Below, piece after piece: positions 33,232 to 43,200 of a stretch of DNA of 64,000 nucleotides. The translations under genes and the position numbers were made by a program. The stretch lies in NCBI GenBank assembly GCA_027922465.2, contig BQMF02000135.1:124001-188000 (forward strand), read 5' to 3'. How positions within the stretch are numbered: the first letter of the stretch is position 1; each line of letters begins with the position of its first letter. Source of the DNA: Turritopsis dohrnii (taxonomy: Eukaryota > Cnidaria > Hydrozoa > Anthoathecata > Oceaniidae). A model generated the notes under the pieces. The model did not search any database. It had not been told where the DNA came from and saw nothing but the letters and a program-made list of their open reading frames with translations.

Positions 33232-33662
33232 GTTCTTGCTTCGCGTCGCTTTAACTAAACTGTAACACCTATGACACCAATGACGTCATAACAGTAAAAT
33301 CTTTAAAATGCTCTTATTCGCTAATTAAGCAAAAATTATTCACAAAATATATATTTTTGTGATCCTCTCATCACACACAATATTTTAGGCGAAAAAAAAC
33401 AATATCAAAAATTTGACCTCAATTCCCCTTTAAGAAATTAAAAGAATACGTTTTTCATCTATTTGGAACTAAAGAGTAGACTGTAGAGGCGCGCTTAAGA
33501 AACATATGTGAATTTTCTTCGCACTAAAAAACATTTTTATTGAAGTTCAAATTGTTTTAAAACTATCAAAATCAATTCTCGAATATGATGAAAACTTGGA
33601 AAAAGTGTTCCGCGAAATCTTAAAACCAGATCGCGAATCGCGGACCGCTAATTCGAACCCTG

Positions 33663-34541
33663 GAGCCACTGATAGAGAGAGAAATTGGAGGAGAATTATT
33701 AGGAGAGATAATTGTTTTGACACCCTGCCAAATTTTACGAATGTTCTTCATATTTGCTTCAAAGTAATTAGTATAATAATTTAATTTGCTGCAGCGACAG
33801 AAAGTAACAATCAAATTCCTTGTCCTCCTGAATTCTTCATGATACGAGGATTTCTGAGTAGGGTCTTTAGGGTCTGAGTAGTTTTCATGAAAAGTTTAAA
33901 CAGAGTGTCGCATCGATTGATTGAGTTATGAATGCCAGAAGTAATCCAAGATTTGAATATAGTTTTTTATAGTTTTTTTTTGTCAGTCTGGTTAGAGGTG
34001 CATGTTGATCTACATGATTAGTTATTGTTTTATAAAAAATGTCAAAGGAGGTATCCACTTTTCCAGACTTAAGTTGATGAATACCTTTCCAGTCAATATC
34101 TGGATAATCAAGAATAAATCGTTCTTGATTAAATCTGGAACAGTTAGGTTTATAGACTGGTATATAAGGATTAGGAAAAGAGCTGGGGTCCCTTAGGAGT
34201 GTAACCTGGAGGAGGTGATCAGAAATGTTGTACACAAGGTTGCCTGGTTGGACGTTATAGTTTGAGACTGATATAAAAATGTTATCAATGAGTGTTCCAG
34301 AGCTCGCTGTTATTCTAGTTGAGAGGACGATAGATGGCAAGACTGAGTAGGAGCCTAAAATGTCTAGAAAATAGGAGATATTAGAATGGATAAGTTGAAA
34401 TCACCTACATTTCCCAAGCAAATTTGAGATGAAAATTACTGTCATCATGGGATCCCTGTAGATGGACCCAACAATGATATTAGCCTTTTTAGGCAAGGCA
34501 ACTTCAACAAAAATTGATCCAAGAGATTTTGGTTCATAAAG
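33663..34541 (-). pseudogene. LINE endonuclease core and linker remnant
   Basis: From the right: EPKSLGSIFVEVALPK, NIIVGSIYRDP, GDFNLS, then TRITASSGTLIDNIF, ISDHLLQ (the catalytic Asp-His pair of apurinic-type endonucleases) and the linker toward RT (YYTNYFEANMKNIRKIWQG). At least two frame changes. Part of the LINE described for 29036-38750; a mariner element breaks it at 34542. Confidence 0.8.
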
Positions 34542-34543
34542 TA

Positions 34544-36342
34544 CCGGGTGAGTCAAAAAAAAGTACCGTTGTTTCACAAAACATATCTTTCGATGGAATA
34601 TCTATGACAGCTAGTGTTTTTTATTTCTGAATAGAGGAATCCTTTACCTACATTTTGGTGTATCATTTGTCTAATTTGGTTGAGTAGAAAGAAAATTATG
34701 GACAAAAAAATGGAGGTGGTCCTTGTAAAATTCTTCGAAAAATGACGAAAAAAGCTGAACAAAACTTCTCGAAACAAGATTTTGTTCTTATTGCAAACCG
34801 TATGGGATTGAAACTCATACACACTTCCATATGCTAAAACTATTCCCAATGCTCAAATTAAGTAAAAAGTTCAAACTTTTTTCAAAATTTTATTAAAACT
34901 TTACTTGATGAAGTTTTTTATAAAGACTGTTTTGTAAAAAATGCCACAACTCACGTTACAACAAAGAATTTGGGTATGTATCCAGTTTGCTAGGTTGAAT
35001 AATGCTGCAGAGGTAGTTAGACAATGGAATAACCGTTGGCCTAACGTACCTTCTCCTACTCGTAGAACTGTTGTCAAAACGTTTCAAAAATTTGAAAGAG
35101 AAGGTACTTGTAAAAACCTCAATAAAGGAAACAGTGGAAGACCCCGTACAGCAAGATCACAGAACAACGTAAACATGGTTCTTCAATCCTTACAACAGAA
35201 TGGGAATCGATCATCAAGACGAAATGGTCTTGGATTATCACAAAGCACATTCATAAGAATCACTCGTGAATTGAAATTTCACCCATATGTTCTGATTAGA
35301 AGGCAAAAGTTGAGAGCTAATGATCCTGGTCAAAGGTTAGCGTTTTGCAACTGGTTTTTGCATCGTTTAAACATCGACAATGGTTTCCTTCAAAACCTGA
35401 TTGTATCAGATGAAGCAATCTTCTCTCTGAACTCAGAAGTGAACACAAAAAATGTTATCCAGTATTGTCCCTTTGGTAATGGTCATCCACAAGATCACTA
35501 CGTAGAATTCGAACAAGGAGATAATCAAATCATGGTGTGGATGGGCTTAACGGGAGAAGGTCATGTATTGGGCCCTCATTTTGTAAGGGGTCGCTTAGAT
35601 ACCAGAGAATATTTGCGTATTATTCGCTATCACGTTGTTCAAGGTGATCTTCGTCGGCTAAACATCAATAGAGCTAACACGTGGTTTCAACAAGATGGAG
35701 CACCTGCTCATACAAGCAATCAGTCATTAAGATACCTTTATCGACAGTTTCCTGGTAAAGTTATCAGTAAAAGAGGAGATCAGCCTTGGCCACCACGCTC
35801 TCCAGATCTAGCGATATGTGATTTCTTTCTTTGGGGTCACTTAAAACAAAAGATCTGGACTCAACCGCAACAAAACTTACCACAGAATCTCAGACAACTT
35901 CAAAGAGCAATCATCGATGCAAGTAATAACTTAGATCCTGTAATGATAATGAAAGCGTTTGATGGTATGGTTCATCGTATTAATAAATGTGTCCAAGATA
36001 ACGGAAACGCCTTTCCAAATGAATAAAAAATAGTTTTATCTTTAACATTGTGTCTTTTCTCTCAATTCCCACAGCCCTTTCATTAACATTATCAAATTTA
36101 ATCAAAGAATCACGCATTAAGTTTTGTTAAGCTTTTTTCGTCATTTTTCGAAGATTTTTACAAGGACCACCTCCATTTTTTTGTCCATAACTTTCTTTCT
36201 ACTCAACCAAATTAGACAAATGATACACCAAAATGTAGGTAAAGGATTCCTCTATTCAGAAATAAAAAACACTAGCTTTCATAGTTATTGAATCGAAAAA
36301 TATGTTTTGTGAAACAACGGTACTTTTTTTTGACTCACCCGG
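34544..36342 (+). mobile_element. Mariner-type (IS630/Tc1/mariner) element, apparently intact
   Basis: Inverted ends ccgggtgagtcaaaaaaaag / its reverse complement, flanked by TA (34542-34543, 36343-36344). The inverted repeats are long, about 220 bp each, with only scattered mismatches between arms. One uninterrupted transposase gene lies between. Inserted in the LINE endonuclease. Confidence 0.92.
34941..36026 (+). CDS. Mariner-type DDE transposase
   Basis: 361 residues, no frameshift or stop. The N-terminal third is a helix-turn-helix region (LTLQQRIWVCIQFARLNNAA; then GRPRTARS, a linker with the usual GRPR-like motif; then a second HTH, SRRNGLGLSQSTFIRI). The catalytic half has IVSDEAIF (first Asp), WFQQDGAPAHT (second Asp) and PPRSPDLAICDFFLWG (third acidic residue, Asp, about 37 residues after the second). 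This is the pattern of insect and cnidarian mariner/Tc-like transposases with DDE_3 domains, which cut and paste at TA. Length and motifs are complete, so activity is plausible. An ATG opens the HTH directly. Confidence 0.92.
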   Translation: MPQLTLQQRIWVCIQFARLNNAAEVVRQWNNRWPNVPSPTRRTVVKTFQKFEREGTCKNLNKGNSGRPRTARSQNNVNMVLQSLQQNGNRSSRRNGLGLSQSTFIRITRELKFHPYVLIRRQKLRANDPGQRLAFCNWFLHRLNIDNGFLQNLIVSDEAIFSLNSEVNTKNVIQYCPFGNGHPQDHYVEFEQGDNQIMVWMGLTGEGHVLGPHFVRGRLDTREYLRIIRYHVVQGDLRRLNINRANTWFQQDGAPAHTSNQSLRYLYRQFPGKVISKRGDQPWPPRSPDLAICDFFLWGHLKQKIWTQPQQNLPQNLRQLQRAIIDASNNLDPVMIMKAFDGMVHRINKCVQDNGNAFPNE

Positions 36343-36344
36343 TA

Positions 36345-36585
36345 GTTTGGAGAGATCAGGGCGTGTTTTATAGGTGATTGTAATTGGTTTCGGTATATAA
36401 TTGCTATAACACCAAAACTATGATGCATTTGAGTTAACAGTCAAAGTGGCAATTGAGTGAGGCAACATTCAAGTAAAGCTGAGAGAGATTTGGATTTGGG
36501 TTTGATGCACTTGAACTCATCCACGTCATAGTACTTGCAATTAATATTGTTGATAGCAAGGTCATCAAAGGAATCATTGTTATTA
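36345..36585 (-). pseudogene. LINE endonuclease N-terminal remnant
   Basis: Minus strand reads NDSFDDLAINNINCKYYDVD then KSKSLSALLE...LTQLPL and, after a frame change, FGVIAIIYR, which is the usual start of a CR1/L2 endonuclease domain (two short strands and the 'hidden' search helix). It lies between the mariner insertion and the pogo-like insertion. Confidence 0.6.
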
Positions 36586-38393
36586 CAGTACACATCCGTT
36601 AATTCGAATACCCAAGGGACTGAAAAATTTGTTCGAATTAGTGAATGTTCAAATTATCGGATCATTAGGAAAAATAACAGTGCGGATAGAATTTCTTACA
36701 TCTTTCTTTCACGTCGGCAGTAAACGAGAAGAAGTGAGAAGAAAGAATGAAAGAAAAAAACGTTCAAGTTTTCAAAATCGAATGTCTTTAAACATTGAAC
36801 GTTTTCAGAATCAAACGATTTCAGAATGGAAAATTTTACAACACTCTGCAAAGCCATAGATTTTAGGATAGAAGAAGAGGAATACAAGATGTCTTCGGAT
36901 AGGTTACTGTGCTTATATGGAAATATGGCAGCCAAAAATTGAAGAAGTTGTGGAGAGTTGAGTAAAACCGAAAAATTTGACAAATACGCTGCTGCAGTAA
37001 TACAAAGCAACGTCGTAGTTGGACATTTGGCAAAAGAAAAGACATTTTTTTACCTGCAAAGTAGAAGTTACTGTGAAAAAAGTTGGTGATACAGGCCTGG
37101 TCATGAATGGCGTGCGATCGCACGCGCACGCGCCCACACACGCCTAGATCGGCTAAGGCGTGCGTTAATCGCACACGTGAATTTCGTAAAAACGGACCCT
37201 AGGCGTGCGATTACCACACGTGCAATCAAACAGATTTATAAATCGCACGTGCAGAATATTTACATATTTTTTCTTCCATCAGCTGGTAGAAAGAATGATC
37301 AACTTGAATTAATCATTAATGTAGATTAATCAACAGGTGTTATATATGTTTATATTTACGAAAGAAAAACTTGTTTGATGAATGAAGTCATGTTGAATGA
37401 ATGGGGAGATCAAACACGTTCACCTGTCTCTTTTGTGTTAATGTGATTATAAAAGTTGTTTGTTTACAAAAACTGGATTAAATTGGATTAAATGAAAAAG
37501 CACTAAATGTGTATTCAGTATATTTTTACTTCCTTGTCTATTATGCCAAATAATTTTTGTTGAAATTTACGATTTCGTTTTCTTTTCTTTACAACACATT
37601 TCCCCTTATGTCACTCGAAGAACCAGCAACGGCCGATCCTGAAGGCCTTAAAAAAATCCATTCAAAACTTGGAGTTGAACATGAATCGTTTTGAGCACTT
37701 CGGCATGCAAGTTAATAAATTGCCGACCTGTGGTAGGCGTCAGAACACTAATGCCGACCTACATTATAGCTTAGGTTTATTAGCTGTTGCTAAGGAAAAC
37801 GACCACCGTTGCTAAGGTAATTTTGAAATTTCCTTCATTATTCGAATTTATTTGTTCACCTAACGAAAGAATATGAAAACATAAGTGGTACCAGCAGGAC
37901 TAGTTTTCGTGTTATTCAGTGAAATTAAAAAGCAGCTTAGTTTCCAGGTCCCGTGGCGTGCGATCACTTTTTTGGCGTGCGATGATCGCACGCCATAAGT
38001 TTTTAAAACTTTTATGGCGTGCGGTTACCGCACGCGAAGCATTTTATTCACGGCCAGGCCTGTGATAAAGAAGAAATCCAAATACCTTGTAAACTTGCAA
38101 TTTATTGAAAGTTGAAAGAAATTTTACCACCATAAGAAAAATATCTTCATTTTCACTACAGCTTTAGATTAATAATGCGCAAAAGTTTGAATTAACAAGT
38201 GTTTTTTTAGCCTAAGGACCGAAAAAACTGTTCGAATTAACAAAATGTTCGAACTAACAAAATGTTCGAATTAGCGGAGTTCGAAATAAGCGGTATAAAG
38301 TAGACTTTATTAGACCAAACTCAAGGGACTGAAGACTTTGTTCAAAATAAAGAATGTTCGAATTAAGCGGCATTCGAATTAACGGGTGTACTG
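36586..38393. mobile_element. Pogo-like non-autonomous element inserted in the LINE
   Basis: Ends cagtacacatccgttaattc and, inverted, gaattaacgggtgtactg, with TA on both sides (36584-36585, 38394-38395). Terminal 100-150 bases contain repeated ttcgaattaac(g) units and caagggactga. It has no transposase of its own and holds a further element at 37092-38062. A related end occurs at about 51826 in the last ADSS intron. Confidence 0.75.
37092..38062. mobile_element. hAT-like MITE with GGCGTGCGATCGCACGC ends
   Basis: Ends caggcctggtcatgaatggc / inverted cacggccaggcctg, with a 5-bp duplication tgata (37087-37091, 38063-38067). Near each end are palindromic stretches rich in cgtgcgatcgcacg. 971 bp, no transposase. 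Nested inside the pogo-like element. Confidence 0.75.
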
Positions 38394-38469
38394 TATTACT
38401 AAAATTGTTAAAATTAGAAAAAAGTGATTTGAATTTGGGAAATATCAATACCAGAGCCAGAGGGAGAGT

Positions 38470-38640
38470 CAAGACTAGATGTCACTAGGGAGTTTAAATC
38501 AGAGTTATTTAGTAGTTTGCATTTCTGGTGTACCCAGGAATGGCAAGAATCACAAAAAATGGAGTTGCATTGTTCAGAAACGTGTCTCTCACAGACTGGG
38601 CATATGAGAATTTCGTTTACCATGAAACCAATGGCAAACG
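38470..38640 (-). pseudogene. LINE PHD-finger remnant
   Basis: ILICPVCERHVSEQ...IFCDSCHSWVHQKCKLL: C-C, C-C, H-C spacing of a PHD finger, as found ahead of the endonuclease in many CR1/L2-type LINEs. Followed by a Ser-rich stretch. It marks the 5' part of the LINE. Confidence 0.65.
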
Positions 38641-38750
38641 TAAGAAAAATGAAATGAAATAGACTATATATACTTGCAAGAGCAATATCAAAAGTCAAAC
38701 ACCTGGAAAAAATAATAATAAAGTGTTCTACATACGGAACCAGCACAGTT

Positions 38751-40205
38751 ACATTACCATCATGAAGTTACTCTGGAAACACAAAGAACATTCACATGAA
38801 ATTTCTTAGAACTCTTAGGATCACTGCAAACAGTTCATAGAATAGAAAGATAATGATTGAACATGCATTCCATACAAAACCATTATATATAATGATTGGA
38901 ATTCTTTATATAGGATATATGTGACTGTTCTAGTAAAAAACTTGCTGTTTATCACACTGGTCCTGTGCAAGAGAGGTAAAAAAATATAATAATTATAGGT
39001 GCATCAAAGAGAGAAAGATGATTTTTTTTTCGATTATGATTCGTTGTCTGTGAAGCTCTAAATGTAACTTGTCTAAAACCTAAACTAGTTAATTCAGTTA
39101 TAACAGCTGCTGTGGCTCCAACTCAAAAATGAGTTGATGTATCCAGGATCTAATCTAGAATGGTCGGGCAGCACCCAACAGAAGGAAAAGCGGCACATTA
39201 TGAACATCCAAAGGGCATTTTTTTTAGGAAAAGGGCAACCTGAGCTTTATGAAGTTTTTAAAGCTAAATAAATATTTCAAAAAAAGAACATAGAGGGAAG
39301 CGTGTGATGAACGGATGCTCTTTCGGCCTAGATTAGACTCTAATATCCAAAGCTTTCAATACATTTGTATAGATAACACAACATTTTCAAAAAGGAAACA
39401 TTATTTATTTTCCTCAATATGGATGCAAGATTTAATAGTATTACCTAAAAAATATACTCAAAGAGCTAACAAAGTCATAAAAAAAGATAGGACGTGGCTA
39501 GAGCGCCAGATATACCTCATACATACATCATCAGTCAATAAATGTACTATTATATACATGAATGTAAAACTAGGTAGTGGAAAGAAAGTCTTGCTATATC
39601 ATTAAAAGACTTAGGCCAATGAAAGCCCATCTTTTGCTTGGTCATAAAATGGTATGCAAGACTATCAACTCAAGAAACCCATTATTGTGTTGGAAAACAA
39701 TTGAAAAACTCATCATCATCATCCTCTCCTCTCCCGATGCGATGATACTCATATAAAATACTTCTCTTGCACAGGACCAGTGTGATAAACGGCGAATTTG
39801 TTACTAGAACAGCTGCATATATCCTAATAAAGAATTCCAAACATTATTAGATTGAAAAAGGAAGGATTTGATGTAAAACAATTAGCGCACAATGATGTTA
39901 AACACCAAATCACAACATTTTTCGACCATGGTTTCGAGATTTGCTTGATCTCGACTCGATTAAACATACCAATTTAAAGTAGTTGTCTTATTTCATTAAA
40001 GGTAACAAGGCAAACTCAATTCTTAAAGGTAATGCCTACTGTTAGTACTTGAGGGCAGACGCACCATCTTAAAAAGATAATGAACTGACATTTTATTTGT
40101 TTCAGAATATTCAACCAAGGAGTTCTTTATTTTTCGTGTCTTTAATTCTCCAAAGAACGCCATCGTGCATGCCACAATCGCCCTGAACGATCACATGCTG
40201 CAGAG
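38751..40205. other. Intergenic region before ADSS with one inverted-repeat element
   Basis: No host exon recognised. A large fold-back element occupies about 38895-39842. The rest must contain the ADSS promoter and 5' UTR (just left of 40206). A short open frame at 39315-39605 lies inside the fold-back element and is not recognised. Confidence 0.5.
38895..39842. mobile_element. Inverted-repeat element, arms of about 80 bp
   Basis: Left arm ttggaattctttatatagga...tttatcacactggtcctgtg; right arm is its inverse (cacaggaccagtgtgataaa ... aaagaattccaa) with several mismatches. No clear target duplication and no recognised coding sequence. Confidence 0.65.
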
Positions 40206-43200
40206 ATGACTGGAAAAACTGTAGTAAGTCTTGTATTAGGTGCTCAATGGGGAGATGAAGGAAAAGGCAAGATAGTTGATGTTTTAGCTGGTGAAAGTGA
40301 TCTCGTATGCAGATGTCAGGTTCGTTGCAGAACTTCTGTTTTTGTAGGGTTTAAACGTCTATCAATCATAATACAACAACAGCCACACGGCACGGGTAAA
40401 AAGCAAACACATACACACTGTCCCTGAGTTAGTAATGGGGAAAATGCCATTCTGTAAATTCTATTTAAATTAAAGGAGCTAATATTTAAAAAAATTTTAA
40501 CTTCAGTAATCTTAAAATTTTATCTTGGTGTCATGTGACGGGTCATTGACATGACATCATTGGTTTTAGAACTTTTGGTGACCCGAAAGGAAATTTTAGC
40601 GCACCCCCCACTCTCCCGTCCAGGATGTTTTAGGGTTAGGGTTAGGGCTAGGATCAGATACATTTAGGGGGGGGGAGGGGGGGGGGGGGGGGGGGGGGGG
40701 GGGTGCGAAAAGGAAATAGAAATTTTAATGGCCTGATACCGTCTTCGTGTCTAATTACGGACAGCCTTTGTAATTACGGACATCGATCAAATCATATTGC
40801 AACTGTCTGTAAAATTAAAAACACTGCACATGCCGTACAATCAATCAAACTAAAACACAAACTTTTGACTTTTATTCAACAAATTTCTTAATAGACACTT
40901 AATCTCCCTCGAGAGTCCTACGTAATTTTACGAGCTCGTGATATGATTAAAAATCTATATAAAGTGACGTGTTGAGTTATTGTGGAAACTTGTATAATGC
41001 GCCCGGGGCGCTTGTTAAATTTGTGGTGCATATTGTGTGTTTAAATTGAATGAAGCACAAGGAAAAATACATTTTCCCAGCGAAAACACTTTCTTTGAGA
41101 GAAAAATAGGTCGAACTTTTCACTGTTTTGATCAATTTATTTAGCTAAACTATAATATTCCTATGTTTTAACAAATATCGCATTTGAAATCGATCACTTC
41201 AATGTTCACCAAGCTTCATCAATATAAACTCCAGAACATTTCAGATGAAATACACGATCGCATTCGTCGCATGCAATCCATTTTGATTTTTCACCACTCT
41301 TTGCATGATGGACTTTGCATCGGCAACATACCCATGCCTTATCGGAGAAGACAGACATCTTCTCCACGTCCTTTGGCTCGATTGGTTTGCCTTATGCTAT
41401 TCTGGAGCCACGTCTTTTCTTCGTTGGCGGTAGTGTTGCTGATATTTGGTTAATTACTGCAGCTGATAAACAGTCTTTTATAGAAGGACCAGCCTCATCA
41501 GTATCATCATTTTCCTGAAAAACAACAACAAACGGTATGTTTTAAGAATGTGTACATTGACGCGCTGGATTTGGAATTAAGGTACTATGTAATCAGATAG
41601 ACTGGATTCACCAAGGAAGCGACTGTTGGGATACGCTTAACCACTTGCTCTTTAACTAGAGGAAAAATTCCAGTAGCTGTAAATCCCGAAATCAAATTGC
41701 AACTTGTGACTGCCGAACACAATTTTTTCAATAGTCCGGGGAATTCTGCTTTGTCGATTGCGCCGACTGAATTAAGCAGCCTCCAATCCCTCAATATCTT
41801 CGTCCATATCGATTCCATACCCTTGAAAACTGCTACGTCAAGTGGCTGGCAGAGATGTGTTGAATGGTAACGAACCTGATATTGTTAGCAACACAATAAT
41901 TAATTACGTCTTCTGAGAAATGTGCCCCGAGGTTATCACCTATAATGACGATAGGTGCATTGTTGTGTTCAACGTTTTTAATGAAAACCTAGAAAAGAAA
42001 ATTGACATATCAATTTAAAGTAACCCATTTTCCCAGAATTTCACCCTCATTTTGACTAGTTTTACTATTTCGATGGGAATGTGTATTCATTTGCAAAACA
42101 AAGATCACTTTATTTAGTGACCAGAAAAATAACGAACACCGTGGAATTCACAAAAAAGGTGGACCAGAGAATACATACAAAAAACATTTTTGTTATTATT
42201 GTTATAAAAAACCGAGAATATTAAATACTAACCTCAAAAAACCACTGTGTAAATGTGTCGTTATTGAACCAGCCGCTTTTGGTGGCTCCATAAACGGCAT
42301 TTTCTGGTCCACCTTCTTGCCAATTTGAATAAACATTTTTCGCTTTATGGATGACCATGGGGGGTATATAACGACCAACAGCATTAGCGCAAAACATCAC
42401 ACTGAATAATGAGAATCGAACAATCAAATTAAGTTTTCATTCTAATATGATTTGATTGACTTAGACCATTATAATAAAGGCAATACCTGAAACTTTGTTT
42501 TGAGTGCTCCTGTTTCTTTTCAATTCGATGGTTACCATCAAAAAACCTTCTCGGAACTAATACTCTCTTTCTCCTCGGATCGTCGCTGAGGTTAGTTTCA
42601 TCATAGTTATAAATATTGCTGGGAGGTACACCAGCTAAAGATTCCCTCAAGTTTTCAAAATATTCCTTTATTAAGAAAAAATACAGGTCACATGCTTGTC
42701 AATTATCTTTTTTCTTTCATATGTATCGTTCTTACCATTAACTCTTCTTCTGTCACTGAAGCTCTGGCCGGTTTAGGGTTGTCTGGCAACCTTAACATCA
42801 GATTGTGCCTTTTTATAAAATTGCTGACCCATGTTTCTCCTGGAGTGTTGTTATTGAATACCTTGACAGTTACATTTCTTTTATCTAAGAAATCTTTTAC
42901 CATCGTTCTTACTTGTATTTTGTCAACTGGGCTAAAAACCCGATGATCTTAACCAGCATAGCCTCAATCTCCGCTGATAACGCTGCTGGGCAACCAACTT
43001 TCTCAGAGGCGTATTTCTTTTTGATTTTGTCATGAAGTGTAGATTTTGGAACATTAAATCGTTCACAGACATCTCGGTATGAATAACCTTCGTTAATAGC
43101 TTCCAACGCCGCGTCCAAATCAGTTTTAGAGTACTTTGGCATGATTTTGCAATGAAGTAGGAAAGAAAGTGTATTTTCACTCGTTTATATAGGCACCCCA

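Larger units (their letters stand above)
31535..33429. mobile_element. Kolobok-like TTAA element with THAP and P2X7-C-like genes
   Basis: Perfect inverted ends aggggaattgagg / cctcaattcccct flanked by TTAA (31531-31534, 33430-33433). 1,895 bp, nested in the hAT-like element. It encodes a THAP zinc finger on the plus strand and a cysteine-rich P2X7-C-like protein on the minus strand. TTAA plus THAP fits the Kolobok superfamily (a known family trait); no catalytic domain was found inside, so it is probably non-autonomous. Confidence 0.75.
30489..33662. mobile_element. hAT-like element (5-bp duplication) inserted in the LINE
   Basis: Ends cagggttcgaatta / taattcgaaccctg are inverted. The 5-base duplication gagcc is on both sides (30484-30488, 33663-33667). 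Removing the element and one duplication rejoins the LINE frame (ISG to SISFDHS). CAGGG ends and a C-terminal hAT fragment at 30799-31011 support hAT; the 5-bp duplication fits the less common hAT5-type groups rather than the usual 8 bp. It carries a second element (31535-33429). Confidence 0.8.
29036..38750 (-). mobile_element. Dead CR1/L2-like LINE, split by nested DNA transposons
   Basis: Read on the minus strand, pieces of one non-LTR retrotransposon occur in order: a PHD finger (about 38640-38480, CPVCERHV...FCDSCHSWVHQKC), endonuclease N-terminus (36585-36345), endonuclease core (34541-34385: GSIYRDP, GDFN), endonuclease end and linker (34384-33663; ISDH), reverse transcriptase start (30483-30204; SSMPDHKANDPYNIP), RT fingers/palm (30170-29960; FRKGHSTDHAL, DLQKAFDTVDHEIL), and the post-RT region (29950-29640; IKYVGV, ACQTWGQ). 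It ends near 29052 in a (TTGA)n tail. Frameshifts occur and the YADD box is missing (internal deletion), so it is inactive. PHD-EN-RT order and the short repeat tail suggest CR1/L2. Three insertions interrupt it. It begins only about 140 bases upstream of the first PCNX4 coding exon. Confidence 0.8.

Noticed and set aside
40206..40427. 73-codon frame continuing past the first ADSS exon
   Set aside because: ADSS similarity stops at CRCQ, where a donor lies (40320). The next conserved residues (GGSNAGHT) are in the exon at 49010.
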